Assembly (NCBI GenBank): GCA_008501765.1
Contig: QQUE01000008.1
Coordinates: 124,001 to 188,000 of the forward strand
DNA from: Calditrichota bacterium
GTDB lineage: Bacteria > Zhuqueibacterota > Zhuqueibacteria > Zhuqueibacterales > Geothermadaptataceae
Reading direction: 5' to 3'
Length of the DNA: 64,000 nt
A program made the translations under genes and the position numbers. The notes below the pieces were generated by a model that was not told where the DNA came from, made no database searches, and was given only the letters and a program-made list of their open reading frames with translations. Each line of letters begins with the position of its first letter. Position 1 is the stretch's first letter. This document shows, in pieces, positions 34,970 to 42,932 of this stretch.

Positions 34970-35740
34970 ATGGATATTGCCACAGTAGTTGGAATTGTAA
35001 TTGGTCTTGCGGCTGTAGTCGGTTCAATAATGGCCGGTGGCCCGCTTTCCTCATTTATCGATGTGGGATCTGTTTTTGTTGTGGTCGGGGGAACGGTTGC
35101 CTCCACATTGGTTAACTTTTCGCTTAATCAGGTTTTGGCAGTCATCGGCGTTGTTAAAAAAACTTTTCTCTATCCGTTAGCGCCTCCGGGAGATACAATC
35201 AAACAACTGGTGCATTTTGCTGATATGGCCCGGCGTGAGGGCATCCTTTTTCTCGAAAAAGAAATGGCGAATGTCAGTGATGAATTTTTAAAACAAGGCC
35301 TGCAACTTTCAATCGATGGCACTGAACCGGATGCGATTCGCAATATTTTAACGACAGAAATTGCTTCTTTAAAAGCACGCCATGATTTAGGCTCCAGCAT
35401 TCTTTTAAGCATGGGAACGATGGCGCCGGCATTCGGAATGATTGGCACACTCATCGGTTTGGTGCTTATGCTTGGCTCCATGGAGGACCCGTCAACGATC
35501 GGGCCATCCATGGCTATTGCTTTATTAACAACATTTTACGGAGCCGTATTGGCCAATGTCTTTTTTAATCCGATGGCCGGAAAATTACAAATGCGTTCCG
35601 GTGAAGAAATTCTTGTTCGCACGTTGATGATGGAGGGAATTTTAGCCATGCAAAGCGGCGATAATCCACGCATTGTTGAGCAAAAACTCATTTCATTTAT
35701 TTCGCCACAACTGCGTGCCAATGTGCGCAGTGAGGAATAA
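34970..35740 (+). CDS. motA: flagellar motor stator protein MotA
   Basis: Proton or sodium channel stator, four transmembrane helices: about 2-20, 30-50, 145-168 and 178-200. The conserved GTLIGLVLMLG and the cytoplasmic loop with charged residues for FliG are present. ATG 34970 has GAGG at 9 nt and gives the usual MDIATVVGIVIG start; GTG 34964 is too close to the ribosome site. Length 256. motB follows after 5 nt. Confidence 0.95.
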   Translation: MDIATVVGIVIGLAAVVGSIMAGGPLSSFIDVGSVFVVVGGTVASTLVNFSLNQVLAVIGVVKKTFLYPLAPPGDTIKQLVHFADMARREGILFLEKEMANVSDEFLKQGLQLSIDGTEPDAIRNILTTEIASLKARHDLGSSILLSMGTMAPAFGMIGTLIGLVLMLGSMEDPSTIGPSMAIALLTTFYGAVLANVFFNPMAGKLQMRSGEEILVRTLMMEGILAMQSGDNPRIVEQKLISFISPQLRANVRSEE

Positions 35741-35745
35741 TTATC

Positions 35746-36519
35746 ATGGATGAAGAACAGAAATGTCCTGAAGGATTACCGGAGTGGCTGGCGACTTTTG
35801 CTGATCTGATGTCCCTGCTTTTATGTTTTTTTGTGCTCATCGTCTCTTTCTCGTCGATGCAGGAAGTCGAGTTCAATAAAGCCATGGGATCCTTGCAGGG
35901 CGCTCTGGGAATTTTATCATCAAAAAGAGCCATTATCCATTTGGATTCGCAAACAACAACGCCGTTGCAGTTTCGGAAATTATCTATTATCTGGGAAAAG
36001 ATGCAGGATTTGAAAGAAGCGATTGACAGCCAGGGATTGGGCGAAGGTGCGAAGATTCAAACGACCGAGAAATCCATCCGGTTTACTTTGCAGGATGATC
36101 TGTTATTCCAGTCTGGAAAAAGCAATGTGAAAGCCGAGATATTACCACTTCTGCGGAAAATCGCTGAAATGAACATCGCAGCAAACGGCGTTTTGCGAAT
36201 CGAAGGCCATACGGACAATGTTCCTATAAATACACGACAGTTTCCCTCCAATTGGGAATTGTCCAGCAGCCGGGCGCTGAACATTTTACACTATTTTGAA
36301 AATCTGGGCATTGAGCGCAGTAAACTGGCCTGCAGTGGTTTTGCCGATACACGGCCGTTGGAGCCCAACGATACGGCAATAAACCGGGCAAAAAATCGCC
36401 GGGTGGAGATATTTCTCGAGCTTATCGATATGAATGCAATCGCGGCGCATTCAAACCCAAATTCAGGTGAGTCCGGTCCAAATCCTGAATTTATGACACC
36501 GGCAAAAAATATTCAATAA
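35746..36519 (+). CDS. motB: flagellar motor stator protein MotB
   Basis: Stator partner that anchors MotA to peptidoglycan. One transmembrane helix (about 18-38) has the ion-binding Asp in LATFADLMSLLLCFFVL. The OmpA-like domain (about 120-235) has IEGHTDNVPI and NRAKNRRVEIFL. Length 257. It follows motA by 5 nt. Confidence 0.96.
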   Translation: MDEEQKCPEGLPEWLATFADLMSLLLCFFVLIVSFSSMQEVEFNKAMGSLQGALGILSSKRAIIHLDSQTTTPLQFRKLSIIWEKMQDLKEAIDSQGLGEGAKIQTTEKSIRFTLQDDLLFQSGKSNVKAEILPLLRKIAEMNIAANGVLRIEGHTDNVPINTRQFPSNWELSSSRALNILHYFENLGIERSKLACSGFADTRPLEPNDTAINRAKNRRVEIFLELIDMNAIAAHSNPNSGESGPNPEFMTPAKNIQ

Positions 36520-36540
36520 TGCCATAAACTGGAGTCTGAA

Positions 36541-37059
36541 ATGGCAAAGAAGAAAAAAGAAGAAGAAACAGCCCCGGAAGAGGCAAATGATAAGAATAAA
36601 TCTGGCGGCGGTACGATGAAAATGATTTTGATGATCGGCGTGCCCCTGATGTTGGTTCAGGCAGTAATTGCCTGGTTTCTTATCTCGAGTTTTGCTCAGC
36701 CAACCAAAGCCGTATCTGCTGTCGAAGAAGAAACTGTGCAGGAGGATTCAACCGAACCGGGTATTCTTTTTGAGTTTGCAGATGTGATTGTTAATCCAGC
36801 CGGTACGGCAGGATCGAGGTTCCTCAATGCAACCGTTGTTCTGGAATTTACAAACTCAAAACTTGAATCAGAAATCAATGAAAAAAATGTGCAGCTCCGT
36901 GATGCGTTGGTCAATGTGCTGATTAGCAAAACCATCTTTGAATTGGATGGGGCCCAGGCACGAGCGAACATTAAAGAAGAAATTAAGGAAACCTGCAACA
37001 GCATTTTGAAAGTCGGCAAAATCAGAATGGTATATTTGCCAAGTTTTATTTTTCAGTAA
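36541..37059 (+). CDS. fliL: flagellar basal-body-associated protein FliL
   Basis: Stator-associated single-pass membrane protein. A Lys/Glu-rich cytoplasmic tail, transmembrane helix at about 28-50, and a periplasmic stomatin-like domain: FADVIVNPAGTAGSRFLNATVVLEF and an amphipathic helix ending in VYLPSFIFQ. Length 172. GGAG lies 6 nt before the ATG. It sits between motB and fliM. Confidence 0.93.
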   Translation: MAKKKKEEETAPEEANDKNKSGGGTMKMILMIGVPLMLVQAVIAWFLISSFAQPTKAVSAVEEETVQEDSTEPGILFEFADVIVNPAGTAGSRFLNATVVLEFTNSKLESEINEKNVQLRDALVNVLISKTIFELDGAQARANIKEEIKETCNSILKVGKIRMVYLPSFIFQ

Positions 37060-37158
37060 TTCAAATTTAAAAACGCGGCGAGCGATTTCGTCGTGCTCCA
37101 TTTAATCAGAGTGCAGGTTCTGTTTTCAAAATGGGAATAAAAGAAGAAAGGATTTCCA

Positions 37159-38145
37159 TTGGCTGAAATTCTCAATCAAAATGAGATAGATGCGTTACTT
37201 TCCGAGATAGATTCCGGGGATGCCGTAGAAGCGAAATCCCCGGAGAAGAAGAAACGCCAGATAAGTATTTACGATTTTCGTCATCCCAATTTGATTTCCA
37301 AAGATCATTTGCGGATGCTGCAAATGGTACACGAGCGATTTTGTCAGCTGCTGGAAAATTATCTCACTTCAAAATTACGCACACTGGTCAACGTCAAACT
37401 CATCGCTGTTGACCAGGTTACTTATTCTGAGTTCAGCCTTTCGATGTCTGACCCAAGTTGTATTTATATTTTGCGCGTCGAAGAATTGCAGGGGGATGCG
37501 ATAATGGAACTGACGCTGCCTTTCGTATTTTATGGAATCGATAGATTGCTCGGTGGGGAGGGCAAGGGCATTGATGTAAATCGGGAATTAACCCTTATTG
37601 AACAACGGGTTGTCGGTGCAATTGCAGCAGAAATGGTGCATGAAATGAACAACGCCTGGATTCAGGTGACACAGCTTAATGCCTTTTTATCGAGCTACCA
37701 AAGCCGGCCGAATTTTATCCAGATTGCGCCGATTGAGGAAATCGTTATCTCGGTTTCGATCGAAGTAAAAGCACAGCACACAACCGGCTTTATCAACTTG
37801 TGTTTTCCGATCCAGATTTTTGAAACGATTTTACCACAAATGACAGCCCACCAGATGATCCGTTCCCGTAAAATTGAACGCACAAAAGATGAACAAGCGC
37901 AGCTTTTTAAACAGGTTCATTCCGTACAAATGCCTATTCACGCTGAACTTGGGCGCCGCAGCATAACTTTGAAAGAGTTTGTAGAATTAAATGAAGGTGA
38001 TATTGTCCGCCTGGATACAAGTGTCAGTGGCGATGTTCCGGTGTTCATCAACGGTTCCCCGCGTTACCGGGGTCGGCCGGGATTGATTGACAATCACATC
38101 GCTTTGGAACTCACTGATGAACTCTCAAATGGTACAGAGTCGTGA
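37159..38145 (+). CDS. fliM: flagellar motor switch protein FliM
   Basis: C-ring protein that binds phosphorylated CheY. The N-terminal peptide ILNQNEIDALLSEID is the CheY-P docking site. The middle CheC-like domain and the C-terminal SpoA domain (about 260-320, LGRRSITLKEFVELNEGDIV) follow. Length 328. TTG start with AAAGGA at 7 nt. Confidence 0.96.
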   Translation: MAEILNQNEIDALLSEIDSGDAVEAKSPEKKKRQISIYDFRHPNLISKDHLRMLQMVHERFCQLLENYLTSKLRTLVNVKLIAVDQVTYSEFSLSMSDPSCIYILRVEELQGDAIMELTLPFVFYGIDRLLGGEGKGIDVNRELTLIEQRVVGAIAAEMVHEMNNAWIQVTQLNAFLSSYQSRPNFIQIAPIEEIVISVSIEVKAQHTTGFINLCFPIQIFETILPQMTAHQMIRSRKIERTKDEQAQLFKQVHSVQMPIHAELGRRSITLKEFVELNEGDIVRLDTSVSGDVPVFINGSPRYRGRPGLIDNHIALELTDELSNGTES

Positions 38146-38175
38146 TCAGGGTGAAAATGAAAATGGAGCAGATAA

Positions 38176-39075
38176 ATGACTGATACAGTCGCGAAAGAGC
38201 TGATTTTAAAAGTCGAGTCTGAAATAGCCAACGAATTCTCGACGATGATGGCTAACGACGCCATGATAACAATAACTTTTAATCCGAAATCAGCAGAATG
38301 GCTTGAGGCAGATGACCTCAGTGCTTTGTTTGGCGAAGCGCCGTGCCAGATCATTTCTTCGACGATTACCTGGCAGAAAGAGATGATTCAGAAATTTATA
38401 ATTACAGAAGAGTACGCCACCGCGTTAGTCGCTAAAATTAATGAAATAAACGATGCGGTTGATTCTGTGAATATATTGCTGGAAAACTGGAATCTCGCCG
38501 GTCAAAATAATTTGGGTGCCAACCTGGAATCTGCCCCTGAATTTTCTGAACCTGAACTGGATATTCGGCAGATTACAGCCGCAGATTCGCCGGATGAAGC
38601 CTTGCACATCCAGTATGAAATTGAGATTGATGGCGCGGTTTTTCACATGAGTAAAATTGTCGGCATGGGCTGGCAAACCATACTTGAAGCGGCAAATCTG
38701 GATGTGACAACGGTTGATGATGCCGAAGAATCCCCATCCATTTCTGTCGATGAAGCTGATTTCGGCCAACTCGATAAAAGTGAATCTTCCCGGGAAAGTC
38801 GGGATGAAAGCACTGATATTTCAATGCTTTATGATTTGAAACTGGATGTTGTTGTCGAATTGGGACGAACGCAAAAACCGGTGCAGGATATTTTAGAGCT
38901 CGGCCGTGGCACAATTGTCGAGCTGGATAAACTGGCCGGAGATCCCGTCGAAATTTATGTCAACGGGAAAAGGCTGGCGTTGGGTGAAGTCGTGGTTGTG
39001 GATGACCATTTTGGTGTGCGCATTACGCAACTGGTAAGGCGAAATGAACGCATAAAAAGCCTGGGAGATAGTTAG
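38176..39075 (+). CDS. fliN: flagellar motor switch protein FliN, long form
   Basis: The C-terminal SpoA domain (about 218-295) is clearly FliN: LYDLKLDVVVELGRTQKP, DILELGRGTIVELDKLAGD, EIYVNGKRLALGEVVVV. The preceding 215 residues are unusual. They include a segment rich in Asp/Glu/Ser (about 185-215) and a globular part not obviously matching the CheC phosphatase domain of FliY. GGAG lies 7 nt before the ATG. It forms part of the C ring with FliM and FliG. Confidence 0.92.
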   Translation: MTDTVAKELILKVESEIANEFSTMMANDAMITITFNPKSAEWLEADDLSALFGEAPCQIISSTITWQKEMIQKFIITEEYATALVAKINEINDAVDSVNILLENWNLAGQNNLGANLESAPEFSEPELDIRQITAADSPDEALHIQYEIEIDGAVFHMSKIVGMGWQTILEAANLDVTTVDDAEESPSISVDEADFGQLDKSESSRESRDESTDISMLYDLKLDVVVELGRTQKPVQDILELGRGTIVELDKLAGDPVEIYVNGKRLALGEVVVVDDHFGVRITQLVRRNERIKSLGDS

Positions 39076-39076
39076 C

Positions 39077-39544
39077 ATGGCGACAAAAAAAAATCTAAAA
39101 TTAATTATACCGATTGTCCTGATAACCTTTCTTTTTGGGTTGGGATTTATTCAGCTTCTTCCAAGTGAAACCGCTCAAACCACGGAACAACCCGTTGTAA
39201 TGGATGATTTCGTTGCCATGAAAACAATCGCTGTACTGGCTTTTGTATTTTTGTTGCTCGGTTTGTTCGGCTGGTTGGCCAAAACCTATTTTTCGCCGTT
39301 AAGCGGTTTTAAAAATAATGGCCGTATGTTGAAAATTATAGAAAGTTTACCTGTGTCCCCAAAATCACGGATTGTGCTGGTGGATGTCGCTAACGAAAAA
39401 TTAGTGCTCGGCGTAACCGAACATAATATCACTGTTTTAACCGAAATCGAAGATGTGCAAAAACAGGAGAAATCACTACCGGATGCGCCACCGCAGCACA
39501 GATTTCTGTCGCATATCAAAGCGCTAAGCAAGACATCAAGCTGA
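39077..39544 (+). CDS. fliO: flagellar biosynthetic protein FliO
   Basis: Small chaperone for FliP-ring assembly. Two hydrophobic segments at about 8-26 and 50-70, then the cytoplasmic FliO domain: MLKIIESLPVSPKSRIVLVDV and KLVLGVTEHNITVLTEI. Length 155. It starts right after the fliN stop and precedes fliP by 153 nt. Confidence 0.9.
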   Translation: MATKKNLKLIIPIVLITFLFGLGFIQLLPSETAQTTEQPVVMDDFVAMKTIAVLAFVFLLLGLFGWLAKTYFSPLSGFKNNGRMLKIIESLPVSPKSRIVLVDVANEKLVLGVTEHNITVLTEIEDVQKQEKSLPDAPPQHRFLSHIKALSKTSS

Positions 39545-39697
39545 TGGCTGATCAGAATTATCAGGCCCTAAAAATAGTCACTTCTTACAATTATTCGTCT
39601 TTTGAGCGTATCCGAAAAATTAAATTTTTCGCTGCGACCGGGATTCAACCTCATGCAACTCGAGACTGACACTTAAATTTAAAAGAGGTTGTGCGTT

Positions 39698-40459
39698 ATG
39701 TGCAGGATGCCGAAGCGTACTCTATTCTTTATTCTAATTTTATTTCTGATATTTTTGGCCCTACCCGGCGAATCTTTCGCCCAGACCGTGCCGAAAGTAT
39801 CGATTAATATTGACAATGCGGATAAACCGCGTGATGTGGCGGTGGCGCTGGAAATTCTTTTCCTGTTTACGATTTTAACGCTTGCCCCGTCGTTTATAAT
39901 TATGATGACTTCCTTTACGCGCATCGTCGTGGTGCTTCATTTCGTGCGCCAGGCGATGGGAATTCAACAGATGCCGCCAAATCAGATTCTGCTGGGGTTG
40001 TCACTTTTTCTTACCTTTTTTGTCATGCAGCCTGTTTTTAATGACGTCTATCAAAATGCATTTCAGCCCTACGTGGAAGAGCAGATAAGTTCAAAAGTGG
40101 CGATTGACCGCGGTCTCACGCCCCTGCGTGAATTTATGTTGAGCCAAACGCGGGAGAAAGATTTGGCCCTGTTTGTAAAACTTTCCAAAGCCGAGCGCCC
40201 AAAAAATGCCACTGATATTAGTACGCTGGTTTTGGTGCCGTCGTTCATTATCAGTGAAATGCGCAGGGCCTTCCAAATCGGGTTCCTTCTGTATGTTCCA
40301 TTTTTGATGATCGACATGATCGTTGCCTCAATTCTGATGTCGATGGGAATGATGATGTTGCCGCCGATGATGATATCATTGCCTTTTAAATTACTGCTTT
40401 TTGTGTTGGTTGATGGGTGGTATTTGCTCATCGGCTCGATCGTCGAAGGTTTCGGTTGA
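39698..40459 (+). CDS. fliP: flagellar export gate protein FliP
   Basis: Core of the type III export gate. A signal peptide (about 1-26, ending ESFAQT) is followed by four transmembrane segments, with ILTLAPSFIIMMTSFTRIVVVL and PFMLIDMIVASILMSMGMMML-type signatures. ATG 39698 has GAGG at 9 nt; the frame is open from TTG 39689, but that codon touches the ribosome site. Length 253. Confidence 0.95.
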   Translation: MCRMPKRTLFFILILFLIFLALPGESFAQTVPKVSINIDNADKPRDVAVALEILFLFTILTLAPSFIIMMTSFTRIVVVLHFVRQAMGIQQMPPNQILLGLSLFLTFFVMQPVFNDVYQNAFQPYVEEQISSKVAIDRGLTPLREFMLSQTREKDLALFVKLSKAERPKNATDISTLVLVPSFIISEMRRAFQIGFLLYVPFLMIDMIVASILMSMGMMMLPPMMISLPFKLLLFVLVDGWYLLIGSIVEGFG

Positions 40460-40511
40460 TTGATTTCAACAAATGAACGAATAAAAAATTTATGATTATC
40501 GGAGATTAAAA

Positions 40512-40778
40512 ATGACACAGGAATTTGTTGTATCTATCATGAAAACAGCCCTTTGGACCACCCTGAAAATTTCGGGGCCAATTCTCCTTCTCGGTTTAGC
40601 GGCCGGCCTGACAGTTGGTATCTTTCAGGCAGTGACGCAAATTCACGAGATGACGCTGACCTTTATTCCGAAGATTTTGTTGATCGTCGTTGCCCTCGCC
40701 CTGTTCCTCCCCTGGATGGTAACCTCAATGCTCGACTTCACCACCACCGTGTTTGGGTATATCAAAACGATAAAATAG
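40512..40778 (+). CDS. fliQ: flagellar export gate protein FliQ
   Basis: 88 residues with two transmembrane helices (about 18-42 and 52-75). FliQ signatures: LKISGPILLLGLAAGLTVGIFQAVTQI, and TFIPKILLIVVALALFLPWM. GGAG lies 8 nt before the ATG. It follows fliP by 52 nt. A 293-nt gap with a sigma-54 promoter separates it from fliR. Confidence 0.95.
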   Translation: MTQEFVVSIMKTALWTTLKISGPILLLGLAAGLTVGIFQAVTQIHEMTLTFIPKILLIVVALALFLPWMVTSMLDFTTTVFGYIKTIK

Positions 40779-40834
40779 CCGGCGGCAAAGCCTTGTGGCG
40801 GGCTGTTCCATTCGCAAAATTTTTATCCAAAGAA

Positions 40835-40862
40835 TGTGTGCAAAGTAGGAACTTTGCGCACA
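40835..40862. repeat. hairpin upstream of fliR promoter
   Basis: Arms 40835-40846 and 40851-40862 (TGTGTGCAAAGT against ACTTTGCGCACA) form 11 Watson-Crick pairs plus one G-T pair around AGGA. No T-run follows on the plus strand. It lies 57 nt after fliQ. It could act as an mRNA-end stabiliser or weak terminator for the flgD-fliQ transcript. Confidence 0.5.
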
Positions 40863-41002
40863 TGGTAGGAAAAAGTTGCCGAAAATCATTCCATTAGTTT
40901 TGTTATATAAATTTATCTCTTTTTTATCATATCACCTCTAACTGTTTATAAGATAAAGAGTAAAATCATTACAAAGTTATAAAGGCATGTTTTTATGTTA
41001 AA

Positions 41003-41018
41003 TGGCATGTTGCTTGCG
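41003..41018 (+). promoter_or_regulatory. sigma-54 promoter upstream of fliR
   Basis: TGGCATGTTGCTTGCG: GG at 41004-41005 and GC at 41016-41017 with the required 10-nt interval. It lies 54 nt before the fliR start, in a 293-nt AT-rich gap. It likely drives fliR-flhB-flhA-flhF-flhG and possibly genes beyond. Confidence 0.82.
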
Positions 41019-41071
41019 TAGCAAAAAGCAGGAAAGAGTAGGAGCGAATTGCAGCAAGGGATTGAACAACT

Positions 41072-41842
41072 TTGAACGCTTTGTTACCGGAAATCGAAGT
41101 CTTTTTTCTAGTTTTTGTGCGGATAATCACATTATTCGTCTTAGTACCTGTTTTTAATCACCGTGCCATTCCCATGACTGTTCGAATAGCACTCGCCCTT
41201 GTATTCACAGTTTCATTGATTCCTCAGGTACCAATCATTCAAATAGAAATCTCCACAGCAGCCGGTTACGTATTTTTGATCGGAAAAGAAGTATTAACCG
41301 GCATCATCCTTGGCTTCGCAACCGAATTTATCTTTCACGCTGTTCGTTTTGCCGGCCAAATAATCAGCTTTTTAATGGGATTTTCAATGGTCATCGCTTT
41401 TGATCCGGAAGTAAAACAGCAAATTTCGATCATTTCGAGAATCAAGTCGATCACTGCGATTACCTTGTTTCTCATCATCGATGGGCATTTTCTGCTGCTG
41501 GAAGCGATAAGCCGCTCATTCGAAATTATCCCCTTGGTCGGAATGAAAATGTCCGGCGATGTCGTGCCGTATCTCGTCCGCCTCAGCGCTGATGTTTTTG
41601 TGATCGCACTGCAAATCGCCGGACCGATTTTAGTCATGCTGCTGCTAACAAACGTTGGCCTGGGAATTCTTGCGAGAACCGTCCCACAGATGAATGTTTT
41701 TATCGTCGGTTTCCCGCTAACGATCAGTGTCGGGTTTTTCGCTCTCGTATTTACTTATCCGACATTCAGCCAATATTTTCGTGGCCTGGTTATGACTTTG
41801 CGAACAACGCTCGGCACTCTTTTGCATGCGTTGGCAGGATAA
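41072..41842 (+). CDS. fliR: flagellar export gate protein FliR
   Basis: Export gate membrane protein, six hydrophobic segments over 256 residues. Features: FFLVFVRIITLFVLVPVF, VGKEVLTGIILGF-type core and the LNVFIVGFPLTISVGF-like C-terminal helix (PQMNVFIVGFPLTIS here). The TTG start has AAGGG 11 nt upstream; no better in-frame start is present. flhB follows after 3 nt, the usual order. Confidence 0.94.
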   Translation: MNALLPEIEVFFLVFVRIITLFVLVPVFNHRAIPMTVRIALALVFTVSLIPQVPIIQIEISTAAGYVFLIGKEVLTGIILGFATEFIFHAVRFAGQIISFLMGFSMVIAFDPEVKQQISIISRIKSITAITLFLIIDGHFLLLEAISRSFEIIPLVGMKMSGDVVPYLVRLSADVFVIALQIAGPILVMLLLTNVGLGILARTVPQMNVFIVGFPLTISVGFFALVFTYPTFSQYFRGLVMTLRTTLGTLLHALAG

Positions 41843-41845
41843 GCC

Positions 41846-42931
41846 ATGCCAGAAAATGAAAATGGCCAGGAAAAAACAGAAGACGCGTCCCCGCGACGTC
41901 GAAATCAGGCACGAGAAAAAGGCCAGGTAGCCAAGAGTGTCGAGTTAAACTCGGCAATTATCATCCTTGGTGGCAGCAGTTTTTTATACCTTAGCGGCGG
42001 TAAAATCCTGCAGCGGATGATCGAACTTTTTAAATCATATTTGCTCGGAGCCGCCTCCACCGAAATGTCAAGTGAAGAAATTCGACCTATGTTTATTAAA
42101 ATATCTGCTCAAGTTTTAGAACTGCTCGGACCCTTTTTATTCTTCATTGTCGTTCTCGGACTTTCGGTAAATATATCGCAGGTAGGGCTATTGTGGGCGC
42201 CAAAATCACTGCAGCCAACCTTTGACAAGTTCAATATCATTTCAGGAATAAAACGGCTGGTTGCGGTAAAATCTCTGGTCGAACTGGTAAAAAATATTAT
42301 TCGACTCATAATCATCGGCTCGATTATTTATTCGGTTTTAAGCTCAAAATACGAAACTTTTTTTCTGCTGATGAACGAGACCAGCGGCCATTTGATGGGA
42401 TTTATCGGTGATGTTGCATTCGAAATTCTTTTGAAAGTTGGATTAGCCATGCTGGTATTGGCTTTGGCTGATTATGCATATCAGAAATTCGATTTCGAGA
42501 AAAACTTGAAAATGACCAAGCAGGAAGTAAAAGAAGAAAACAAAATGATGGAAGGCAGCCCGCAAATCAAAGCCAAAATTAGAGAAATCCAGCGTGCGAT
42601 GTCACGCAAACGCATGATGGCCGCTGTTCCGGAAGCGGATGTTGTGATAACAAACCCGATTCACTATGCAGTGGCTTTGAAATACGAACCCGGGAAAAGC
42701 AATGCCCCGATGATTGTCGCGAAAGGCGAACGGAAATTTGCGCTCAAAATCAAAGAAGTGGCCATCGAACACGATGTGCCGATCGTTGAGGATCCTCCTT
42801 TGGCGCGGCTGCTGTTTCATCAGGGCGAATTGAACCGTGAAATTCCAGTTGATGCATTTGAAGCTGTGGCAGAAGTTTTGAGCTACATCTATCAATTACA
42901 AAATAAAAATTTGCAGGATAGGCTGAACTAA
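41846..42931 (+). CDS. flhB: flagellar export switch protein FlhB
   Basis: Membrane protein that switches export from hook to filament substrates. N-terminal signature EKTEDASPRRRNQAREKGQV, four transmembrane helices (about 35-52, 92-112, 150-168, 188-210) and the cytoplasmic FlhBC domain. The self-cleavage motif reads Asn270-Pro-Ile-His273 instead of the usual NPTH. Length 361. It follows fliR by 3 nt and flhA by 1 nt. A second, short FlhBC-like gene lies at 51759. Confidence 0.96.
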   Translation: MPENENGQEKTEDASPRRRNQAREKGQVAKSVELNSAIIILGGSSFLYLSGGKILQRMIELFKSYLLGAASTEMSSEEIRPMFIKISAQVLELLGPFLFFIVVLGLSVNISQVGLLWAPKSLQPTFDKFNIISGIKRLVAVKSLVELVKNIIRLIIIGSIIYSVLSSKYETFFLLMNETSGHLMGFIGDVAFEILLKVGLAMLVLALADYAYQKFDFEKNLKMTKQEVKEENKMMEGSPQIKAKIREIQRAMSRKRMMAAVPEADVVITNPIHYAVALKYEPGKSNAPMIVAKGERKFALKIKEVAIEHDVPIVEDPPLARLLFHQGELNREIPVDAFEAVAEVLSYIYQLQNKNLQDRLN

Positions 42932-42932
42932 A

